This document shows, piece by piece, positions 42,101 to 54,100 of a DNA stretch of 64,000 bases; the stretch's first letter is position 1, and each line of letters begins with the position of its first letter. A model generated the notes under the pieces. The model was not told the origin of the DNA. It ran no database searches and worked only from the letters and a program-made list of their open reading frames with translations. The position numbers were made by a program, and so were the translations under genes. Source of the DNA: Melanocharis versteri (Eukaryota > Chordata > Aves > Passeriformes > Melanocharitidae); contig VZTG01009131.1 in NCBI GenBank assembly GCA_013397845.1, forward strand, positions 501,297-565,296. The letters run 5' to 3'.

Positions 42101-45100
42101 TCTGTCTTACCTAGACCATTAATATGCTTTGTGCAATTTTAGGATTATATGCCATTCCAGTCAATATTCATTAATGCTTTTCAAAATGATATTGAGAACA
42201 GTCAACTTTGGCAACAAACAGCTGCTGCTCTCCAGTCAAACAAATTTGTGCAGGTATGCTTAAAGAAAAAGACAAAAATATATATAATTTTATAGAATAT
42301 TTAAAAGAACAAACTTCCAACCTATATGCTTTTAAAGTACTCCATTAATATTTCCTGTCTAGCCTCTTCTTGGAAGAAAAAATGAGTTGGATAGACAAAG
42401 GAAAGATATCAAGGAACTTTGGCAGCGAGAACAGAAAAAAATGGTTGGTAATTATTTCGTATCTAACAGTTCAGTCTAGAATTCTTCAAAAGGATGAGAC
42501 TTTCCAACTAGGCTGTTATGCACTTGCATTCACACATAGTCTCTAGGGCTTATGAAAGTAGATGTGACTGTCCATTTCATGGCAGTCTGGTATTTGTAGA
42601 AGGTTATCTTTCAATGGCTATGTATTTTGTACTGCATCATACAGACCATGCATAAGTCTCTTTAAACATCCCATTAAATAACTGAAAAATGAGTATTGTT
42701 CATTCTTCTGCTTTTTCTTTTGCTGCATTCTGCAGCAAGAGCTGGAAGCTGCTCTAAGAAAAGCCAAGTTGCTGTATACACAGCGTCAAGATGAGTATGA
42801 AAAGGCAAAATCCTGTACTGCTCGTGCTGAGGAGGAACATCTTAGCACAAGTGGAAGCTTTGTGAAAGATTTCAGCAAGCAACTGGAAAAAAAACGAAGG
42901 CTGGAAGAGGAAGCTCTTCAAAAGGTAAAGAGGTTTTGTTCCTTGCTTTTAAAGTTAAGCCTGTACTGGTTTTATTCATGCTTTCCCAAGGAGGGTATTT
43001 GAGTAACTTCAGTTCACATTTTTAATTTTAATCATGCTATGCTCTTTTGGGTTTTTATCTTAAAAGGGAGTCTCAAATACAAGCATATTGAGTGGAGTTT
43101 TTTCTTGCTTCTAGGATCAAGGCATGTAGTCCATCAGCTCATTATGCTTGTGTTTTCTTTAGGCTGAAGAAGCCAATGAACACTATAAAGCAAGCATGGC
43201 AGAGGTTGAAGAAAAAAGAAATGATCTGGAAAGCTTTAAAAGTGATGTTTTAACACAGCTTCGGGAGCTTATTTACCAGTGTGATCTTACTCTTAAAGCT
43301 GTAAGCATGGTTTTTAAAATATATTTTGCACAGATATTTATATATTGGTAAATCTAAGAGAAAGCCCCATAAGCCTCATTTTAAATAGAAAGCTTTCAAA
43401 GGACAGATGTCAAGCCAACAGAAAAAGGAGGAAAACTTCTAATCCATTTGTGTTCTCTTTCTGGTAGGAGTTAAAAAAAAATATGTGAGGGGGTCTTGAG
43501 CATTTCTCAGTGTTTCATGAGCTGTTGCCTTGCAAGCACCCTGACTACACAATCCTTATAAAATATCTTCTCAAAATTTTGATGGCAGTGATGTTCATCT
43601 GCTGCTTAAGAGTACAGCTTTCTTTGCTTTGATTAGTGCATTAGCAAAGATGTTTGGATCAAGCCCAGAACAGACATAAACACATTTCAGCCTTGATGGC
43701 AGTCTGAGTTAGTGCAGGATCCATTGTGACTAGTTGAATGTACTAGTTTGTGTATAATAGGGAGGTGATGGTGAAAACTGCATATTTATTACATGCACAA
43801 TTTTTAAAAAAAGCTTGAAGAACGTAAGAACGCATTATGCAAAGAGATGGGGGGGTTGTTTTTGCTTTTTTGGGTTTTTAAATTTTTATTTTGGTTTGTT
43901 TGTTTGTTTAGATGAGACAATGAAAAATTAATGCTGGGGCGGGGAGGGAAAATAAAACATCAAACTTAACCCTGCTCCACAAGCAACCCCAAAACCAACC
44001 CATAAGAACTGTAGAAAGTATAGACAGACTTGTCAGTTCAGATGTATTTAAATTGCAGACTACTTTGCAGCCTGAAAGCTGATGAAGTAGTTATGCAGTG
44101 TCCCCCTTTTCTGGTGTCTGGCATGTGATAAAATCATTTAGAAGTGTTATGTAATTTAATGCAGAAAGTCTTCAGTTAATCTGCCTGCTTGGACACAGTT
44201 TTGTCCATTTCATGTCTCAAGACAATACAGAGTTCACCTGGGTTTGGAATTCCAACTACTTCATCATTGTAGTGATAATTAATATTCCCTCCAGAACACG
44301 AAAAAAGGCTTTTTAATGGCAAAAGCCCTTGCTGTTTATCTTGGTCAACCCAAAGTGAGAAGCAATTGGAATTGCCTTTGCTACTGCGAGGATTCAATAA
44401 CCCAGAGAGGAGAGAAATACTCATGTGTCTATTACAGATGAAGTTCGTACAGTCGACTTTCAGGAGACTTGCATGAAGTAACACCGTACTATTTTCTAGT
44501 TTTCTAGTCTTATTTTTCAAATAATCTTCTGTTAGGGTATTAATTTGGGTTGAGCAAAGTGTAAGGGAAATACTTAGTAAATGATCTACAGAAAATGAAA
44601 ACCTTTTTCTCCCAACAGGCAACAGTTAACCTGTTCCAACTGCAGCATGCTCAGGTTGTATCTCTGCCAGTTAACTGCCAGTCCCTCTGTGAGAGTGCCA
44701 AACTCTATGACCCTGGCCAGCAGTATTCAGAGTTTGTGAAAAGTTTGCCAAAGGATGGTGTTCCTGTTGAATCAGGTTGTTTTGAAACCCAGAGTTCCCA
44801 GGTTGATGGGTAAGTGCCAAAGTACAGGTGGCAACTGCTTGGTTTAGGATGGAACACTAGGCACATGTTACACATGTATAAACAAAACAGTGTTTTTGGA
44901 GGAACTAAAGGAATCCTGGTGTTCTACCATGCTTTACTATTCTCTTTGTCTCATCTTTTAGATGGCAGATTATATATAATGTTGACATTATAACCTGCCT
45001 CTGAATTCTAAGGCAGAATGTCATTTCATGCAGTAAGACTTGCTAAAACATTGACAATTGTTGTGCAAGACTTGACTTGTTAGTAGTTTAATGTAGATAC

Positions 45101-48100
45101 TGGTTAATATGAAAAATGTAAATTTTGGACTTAGTAGTGTTGTGTGGCAGTAGTACTTGATAACCCGTTTAGAAAGTCTGTAGAGGTAGTTTTCCTCTTC
45201 TACAAGCCTTGCTGCTACATATAGTAGCTTCTTTCATACTGTTTACATTTGGCAACTTTTTGGCAGGAAGTGTTTCTCGATTTCTATCTCATGCTATGTG
45301 CCTAAAAAAAGCTCAGAGACCATTTGTAAGGACATGTTATAACTTAATTATTTTTTTCCAACCTGTTTGGAATGGAAATTTTTACTGTTAAACTATGGAA
45401 GACTCAGCTAATGTGGAAGTAAAGGCTTCAAGACAAAGACAGCTCTTTGTGTCTGTGTGCCAAATGCTTTTCCACCTTTAATTTGTTGTAAAATAGTCAT
45501 CTTGGCACTAAAGCACCAGAATATCCATTTCAATCTGTGTGTTTCACAGTTCTACAGGAAAGCCTCGTCATCGTTTTTCAAAAGGAAACTAAATACAAAA
45601 AACCTAATGCTTGAGTCAGACTTCTACCAACAAAAGGCAGGAAATTCAAAGTTAAAGCTGAGATTCTTAATTCTTGTCTGTAAATTTCCTGCCTTTTAAG
45701 ACTGATTTAGGCTATACTTATAAACTTTGACTTAGGGGGATTTAACTGTGTAGCTCCCTGAGAAACTGATGAGCATGAAATTTCCAGCACTTTGTGTGTT
45801 CTCCCAGCTATTTACTGCTTGACATTTATAAGAGTGTGTTTTTTCTCCTCCTCTCTCCCCACCTTTTATTTTCTTTGTCACTGTCTTGTGATTCTTCATG
45901 TACTTGATCATTTTTATTGTTTGGGTCTGCATTAATTTAAGGGACTGTTCCTTGAACAAATGCAAATTTTAATGGTTTTCAGTCTCTGTTTCCCTTAAGC
46001 TTGATAGGGTAGAACTGATTAAGGAACAGCTTCCTGACTGCTGAACTTGGCCAGCAGGCCATTTTGTCCCCAGGATGCTTCAGCATTTTAGATTAATTAC
46101 TGTTAACAGTATTCTGTCCTTATCGTGAGAGTGGCTTTTCAAAATGGATTGACACTCTGGCAGCTTCAATACGTTTTCTGTGTGTTTAAAAAGCACAGCA
46201 TTTGAACACCTGTGTGTTTATAGGTGGATGGTCCTGATGCCTGGTCAGAGAATCTTTTGGAGGGGAAAGCATAATAATAGAATGCAGTGGCTTCTGAATT
46301 ATTCATATCTTCAGAGGAACAGGCTGTTTTTTCAAAATCTGCAAGATAATGTTCATAATACCATGAAGAGATGTGGAATAGCTGATTCTCTTTGGGTGGA
46401 GAGAAAACACTGGGAAATCTCACATACTTTATTGAAAATAAATGGCAACTCTTCTTTTTATATTTTTATTTTTAAATTTTGAAATTAAGCTTAATTATGA
46501 CAATGACATGTCAAAAATGTGTGTTCATGAATATATGTAGTATTTTTAGTACCCAGGGATTTAAAAAATGCATTACTTTTTATTAAATTCTGTCTTATTC
46601 ATTCTTCAAATTACTGTTTTCTTTCTGAAGGGTTTTTAATAAGCAATCAACAAACAGCGTCCATACATCCCATGGTAACTTATCTCAGTGTTCAGGAGAT
46701 TTTCCTGCTCAAACATTAGATGATGTGGGAAGCCCAGTTTATCATCGTTCACAAAAGGTTAGAGAGAAGAGATCTTCCAGCAACACAGATATTCAAGGTA
46801 GTCCTTCTGTATTTCCTTTGGACCTCAGTCTCTAAATAAAAGAAAAAAAATAGAAAAAAAAATTTAAAAAAAGCTTGGTGTCTCAGTCAGAAATGTAACA
46901 CTGAAGGGTTAAAAACGTATTATAAAGTTCAAACCCTATAAAACATTATGTACTTGAGCATAAGGACAAATGGAAAACTGCCTGTATGCATACCTAAATC
47001 CTTTGACAAGAAAAGTGAGATACAATTCAAACAGCAAGTACTGTCAAGCTCAGCGGACTAAACTATTTCCATTAGCTTTAGCAATTGAAAATCTGTTGGT
47101 TTTGTAAATTTTATGTTGACTGCAGGTCTTCTGCAAAAGCACAGTTGTTGAGTTGATGAAATTATTTTCTTAGCTCCTGAAGCTTTTACAGGAATACGTG
47201 CATTGGGGTTTTTTCACTATATTGCATGTTCGTGTAACTTGTGCGATATATTCCTATTTTGAATATAATGATAGTCTTCAATAACAAAAAAGTAAATTTT
47301 GTCTTTGACATTTGGAATTAGCAGACTTTCTTTTCAAAAGCAGTGCGAGGGCCACCACCGTTCAGATCATGGTCGGTTGGCAACCAGAGTGGAGGAATGT
47401 GCAGTGACTCTGAAAGTGCCGGGGGAAGCAGTGAGTCCCGATCCATGGATTCTCCATCTGCCAGCCCAGGTACAGCTATCCTCACTGCTATACTAATCTG
47501 AAGTCTTTTCCCTGCACTGTTTCGCATCAGTGAAGACATCATTGTTAAATGAGCAAGTACTGAGCAGAGCATGTAATGAAAAATGAACAGTTGGGTGGGA
47601 CTGATACTTACAGCTTCCTGAAAATTTTTCTCATCTGCTAGGGGATTTTAAAAGACGACTTCCCCGAACACCTTCCACTGGGACTATGTCATCTGCAGAT
47701 GATCTTGATGAAAGAGAGCCACCATCTCCTTCAGATTGTGGTAATGTTGTTTCCATACCTGAAGTCCCAAGAAGATGCTTTTTGTTACAGTGTGTGGCTT
47801 TTCTTTTTAATGTTCTTAAGAAAAGTGCTTTAACAAGGTGTGATTGCCAACAGCATTGTTTTTCAATACAGTGTGCATCCACTTGAGGTTGAGAGATGAA
47901 GAATAATGTTGAAGTCATTTTAATGAAGTGGTGCAGAATTGTCTTTATATGTTTAGGTTACTGTATGGGCAGGCATAGAACATTTCCAGTGTCTTCACCC
48001 TCTTGAGGTAAAGCAAATGATCCACTAACCATTCCCTCCAGATATTCGCATTTAAATTTAGCTGCATGGCACTGAGTTATGCAAGATCACTTCTAAACTT

Positions 48101-51100
48101 TGACGTGAAGTGCACAAATACATAGAGTTGATAAGTGGCAAATTGGGAAAAAGTGGATCCAAATGTTTAGGGTAATAACTGAGATTTTACCCTTTTCAGC
48201 TAAGATAAGCAAGTTCAGTAATGTCTGGCCCAGATTTGACCAGGCCATTTCTAATTTTCAAATGAATTTTGACTCTATAACTCCAATGTTGCCACAGGCA
48301 TTGGAACCTGAATAATTGGATTATCAGAAATAGTTCTATGGTATATCTACAGTACTTACAAACTAATTTTGAAATATTTGTGGCACTTACTCAGTAAAGC
48401 CCTTAGGAAATTCTTTACTTAGTCATTATGTCCTAAATGTATCCTTTGCCTCCTAGGAATGAATCTGTGGTAAACAGTATTCATTTAGATCTAGACTTAG
48501 AGCATGGCAATGCGTTAATGAATGGAAGCATTCACTTGGAGTGGTATTGTTTAATCAATGTTTGAGCATTTAAGAAGCTTTCTGGGCAATTAACTGAATG
48601 TGTTAATTTTAAGTTATCTGTAAAACAAAGGGGCTTGGTTCATAGAGCTGTTGCTAGCATTTTAAGTAAATTGCTTGAAAAAATTTGGACACAAAAAGGA
48701 CCAGTTGCTATTCTTTTTAGTTTTAGAATCCTCTAGAAAATATTTTGGCATTGTTAGAGGAAACTGAGAATCAGTGATTATTTTTTTTAATTTATTTTTA
48801 TTTTATGTGGCTTCTGCCATGAGTGTGCGTTAATTCTTCCTTGCTGCAAAATACTCCTTTTTTTAAGTATTTCAGAAACACTACAGGCCAAAACAAGTCA
48901 TCTTTCATCCTCTAGTACAGGATTTCAAGATGTATAAAATTAAACTTCCATGAATTGTTGCCTGAAATTCAAGGCAGTTGGAATTTAATGTCCTAATATT
49001 TTCACATTGCCACAATACAGAAGAAAATTGAATACTTAAAAAGGCAAAAATGATTGTTTGATTCTGCTTTTACACAAGATTGTTTGATAGTTAATGTCTC
49101 TGTTATGTGAACTGCAACATAGTTTTGCCTCCTTGTGATTGAAATGTTTTTGATTACTTTGGTAGTTGCCATTACTTACAGACTTGTGTTTTGCAGCACA
49201 ATTCTAAAAAACCAGAATAACTACCATCGCAATAGTAGATATTAAAATGACTATAACAGGGAAATTCTCTTCAGGTTTAAATGATCTCACATCTGAAACT
49301 GCAAATTCTCCAGGACCTTTTAGAAATGCTAATATGTCCAAAGCAGCACAAACACACAAACTACGGAAGCTGAGAGCTCCATCTAAATGCAGAGAATGTG
49401 ACAGCTTAGTGGTATTTCACGGAGCTGAATGTGAGGAGGTAAGTTGAAAATTAGTTTAAATTGCTCTTTTAAAAGTTGGGAGTTGTGGAAACTTGAATTA
49501 TGTTTCTATATAAAAACTGGGGTTTGTGGCTTGTCTAATCACCATGAACTTAAAGCACACCATACTAATAAATTTTGTCTTTTGCTCACATATGGGGTGC
49601 CATACAGCAGAGAGATTTCTTATGGTGTCAGATTGTATGGAGCCATGTGCTTTTTTTTCTTCCCCTGTAGTGTTCGCTTGCATGCCATAAAAAATGTTTA
49701 GAGACTTTAGCTATTCAATGTGGGCACAAAAAACTTCATGGAAGGCTTCACTTATTTGGAGTGGAATTTGCCCAAGCTGCTAAAAATATTCCTGATGGCA
49801 TTCCTTTCATCATCAAAAAGTGTACATCAGAAATTGAAAGCAGAGCACTGAATGTCAAGGTATGCTCAAGTTTGTTCATGCTGAAGTTTGACATAGTCTT
49901 AAAAAAAAAAGTCCTCTTAAGATTTTATTGCCGTCAGTATGTGTTTTACAATTTCCATTCAAATTGAAATAGTTATGCTGGTCTTTTAGGGCATCTATCG
50001 TGTGAATGGAGCCAAATCAAGAGTTGAAAAGCTTTGTCAAGCTTTTGAAAATGGAAAGGATTTGGTCGAACTCTCAGAACTCTATGCACATGATATCAGC
50101 AATGTTCTCAAGCTGTATCTCCGCCAGGTATGGAATTGAGAGGTCAGATGGAAAACCAAAGTGCTGTAGTATATTTCTTCAGTACAGTACAAAGAAACCA
50201 CCCCTTTTCAGCAGTCCTACGGCAGCAGATTAAACAAGTGCCTTGCCTAACTTGCAATGGCTTCTTTTTTACATATGGAGACTGTGACAAGGGCTGGGAA
50301 ACCTGCTGGGATTACAGTATGTATTCCACATGGATATTATGGCTCTTTTTAGTACCATATGCAGAACAAGCTTTTGTTTGTCTACTCATAGTAGAATTTA
50401 ATTTCTAAAGCCTTTCTGATTGGTGAATTTGCTTGTCTTATGTGGAGTTTAAAAGATTCCCATGGTCTCGCCTCTTCATGCAGACAGATGCTGATATATT
50501 CTTGTTAATACCTGCTAACAAAAATTTCATGAAACGCTCATTGTGGTCATGATGTGTTCATTATGGAGGGATTATCCATCTTTTTCTTCTAAAATAGAGC
50601 TTCAAAGCTTCATGATTGAGTTTTCTAAAATAGTTTCAATACGTATGTGAAAAAATGAAGCTGGGAAGTTGCCCAGTGAAATTGAGTTACTCACTTGTTT
50701 ACCCTGAAAGGAATAATCCTTAGCTGCGTGGTCCTGTCCTTTTCCTCACACTGGCTGTCAGAGGTGAGCATTCCAATCCTATGATCATCATCATTAAGCG
50801 ATTTTGAAAAAATCATTTTTTTTCTTGAAATTTTCTTGTTTCAATAAGTTTTGATAAATGCTCAGTCCTGAAGCTATTGTAGGAAAGGATTAGCAAAATA
50901 TTTCTGGAAAAAGGTGTAGGAAGGAGTATTTTTGTTAGCTGGGATTGGGTTTGAAAAAATTGGGGATTGAGCTAACGAACAAGGATTAAACAATGTCATC
51001 ATCTAAGAAAAGATGCTAGACCAGAAAAAGTTGAAGAAAAATGGGAAGGAAACAAGTTAAAATTCAGGTTTAAGTGTGTTTCTGAAATGTTCTTATTTCT

Positions 51101-54100
51101 TCAGCTTCCAGAGCCCTTGATTTTGTTTCGGCTTTACAATGAGTTCATTGGACTTGCAAAAGAAAGTCAGAACACTAATGAGGAGTTGGATGTTAAACAA
51201 GCTAGCCCCAAAGCAAAGACAAGACAGTCACTCTGTATTGAACTGAATAGGATCATCATTAAAATTAAAGATCTTCTGAAACAACTGCCTGTACCAAACT
51301 ATAACACACTTCAGTACCTTATTGGACACCTTCACAGGTAAGAAAATACTTCAAACGCAAACTGATGCTGAAAACTTAACTATTATATGTTGTGTGCTAG
51401 GAATCTCTTGTACCTTATAGATGACTGTAGAGGAAGAAGTCACATACACCTTTGAAGACAGTTCTGTTGCTGGTGTTTTTTCATGTAATGAATTCTCAAG
51501 TGAGAGAAGAATATGAAAGGGAAATAAAGCAGGGAAAGTATTGACCTCCATTATTTTTGATTCTCTGCTAGCATTGGGGTCAGCAGTAATTATTGTCACA
51601 TGCAGGGATCTAAACATGATTTAAATTGTGATGTAACAAAGATAGGGCAGTGATTTGGTGGCTATTAACAGAAAATTGACACTTGTGTCATGTCCCTTAA
51701 TAACCAAACTTCAGTCACATTTCACTTCCTCGTCCTCCAAATGCTGGTTTGTATGATGATGTACTAAACTGATGATTACCTATAAAAATGGGTAGTACTG
51801 GGCTATCGCTATATTATTACTTAGAATGAGAGACATTCTTCTCCCCAACCCCAGAAATGCTTAATAGCCACAAAAAACTTTAACAAATAGGACATAAAAA
51901 CACCCTGTGTGGGAAGTCCAAGCCACTGTTAAATGTGGTCTGCACTGAAGATTCTGCCTACCTACCAAACCCACTTTCAGTTTTTTGTCTCTTATCCTCT
52001 TTAGACATAAGATAATATTTTAATATCAAAAGTATTTTTGAAGAAATGAAACTCTCTAACGCGCGGGAGTTTCTTTTGTTTTGGTTTTTTTTTCCCTCTT
52101 TGTGCAGAGTCACAGAACAGTGTGATGAAAATAAAATGTCAGCCAGCAACCTTGGCATAATATTTGGCCCAACTCTGATCAGACCACGTCAAACCGATGC
52201 TACAGTTTCTTTGTCATCACTTGTGGACTACCCTTATCAGGCCCGGGTAGTGGAGCTGCTCATAACATACTATGAAAAGATATTTGATGTCTCATTGAAA
52301 CCACTTCTGAGTGCTTCTCATTCTGAAGAAACAGCTGTTACAGTCAGAGCTGCTTTATCTGCAGATGAGAGGGAGCAACAGCAGCAGAGGAAATCGTTCA
52401 TTGCTGTGAAGGAAGTGAGTGACTCTTGTGCTGCCACAATGTTACCTGTGCCATCTTAACTTTTGTGTTAAATGCTGGAGCGTTCCAGAGCACATTTCTA
52501 ATAAATATTTGTGGGTTTTTTTTAATAAGGAGTGCCTTTTCTGTTGAGTTCTCATTTACTTCTGCTCTGACTTTTGTTAGCAGGGTATTCAAATAGCTCC
52601 AAGTGAAAGAGCTTCAGAAACAGCTGCGCTCTTTTTGGAATCGAAGAATAGCAAGAATACAAAAGAAGAAGCAGATACATCTGTAACTGGTTAGTATGCT
52701 GTTAACTCTGCATGTGGGTGAATAAGGAGCCCTGGATGCATTAGATTATAGTGCATGTAGCTCTGCAATATAGACAGAAGCAAGTGATAGAACCTGTTAA
52801 TCACTGCTTGATATACTGTTCAGTTTTGTAAGGAGAACAGAGAATTAAATCTTTCTAAAGGCTTTTAAGAAATATGTGTTTATGGAGTCAGAGCTTAAAA
52901 TATTTGGTAAGAGAATATAACAGTGGTTTTGTTTCTCCCTCTTTTTTTTAAAAAAGCAAACAAAACAAAGCCATAATTATGCTGTGACAGTGGATTTCTG
53001 AAATCCACTACAATGCTGTAAACTAATACCCAGCACTTTATGTATTTTGATCGCTGTTCCCCCAAAATGTGTATCATTGCCACTCACTGTAACTAAACTG
53101 GAAGGCTTTGGGAAGAGTGAAATTGTCTGACAGAATCATCAAAGCATTTTGGATATCAGTATTTCTGCTTAAAAAACCCCAGGTTTGCTAACCTAAATCT
53201 AACTACATTTTTTTCTGTTTATCTGCCTATGCTACTACAGGGGTTTGTTTTAATGTAGGTATGATTTCATGTACTTCATTTAGGAGTAACTATACATAAT
53301 CCCTTTTAATTGTACTGATTTTCGTCTGATGTTACCAGTTCGGTCATGTCCCGTACATAAACAGTGCGACATACTAAAACTGAAAATATTCAGGGATGGC
53401 AAAGCACCAGCCAAAAAGTGAAGTGTCTCTTTGTGTGTTTTCTCTTTGGTTACAGCTGTACAATATGTTTTACTGCTAGTGAAAGGCTAACATTGGGTTA
53501 GAGTAGGATATTGCTAGTATGTATACAAGCTATCCCTAAAAACTGTTATCCCGTTAAAATATTAACTAGCAAGGGGTCATTGAAGTCTTGCTGACTTCTC
53601 TTTATACTTGGTGCAAAGATCCAGTCATATCTGTTTGTGTATTTCTAGGTGATGCTGTGAGTCCAGCTTCAGAGAAAGACAATGATCCATTCATTTCTCT
53701 AGGTGAAGACCCCTGTAAAATGAACTTACTTCCTGTAAAACCTAACCGTCAGCTTGCCAAAGTTCCGTTGCGAGCTCCAAGGACAAAACCAGTGTCTCGC
53801 CCTGTCAGCCTGCCTGTAGACCGAATACTTCCTCCATGTGTTTTGAATGAAAGAAATTCACGAAATGCAGGGGCAGTAAGTTCAGAGAAGCTGGGCAGAA
53901 GCCCTACTATTGAAGAAGTCTCAGAGGTGAAGGCACTCCCTGCTGTTGATACCTGCTGCAGACTTCCTTGTTACGACACCCAGATGCTGCGAAAAACTTG
54001 GGACAAGCAGTACAAACAGTATGATATCACAGCAAGGACAGCAATGATCATGACTAATGTGCCCCAGGAGATCCGAGCACTTGAGAGTGGAACTGCAGGT

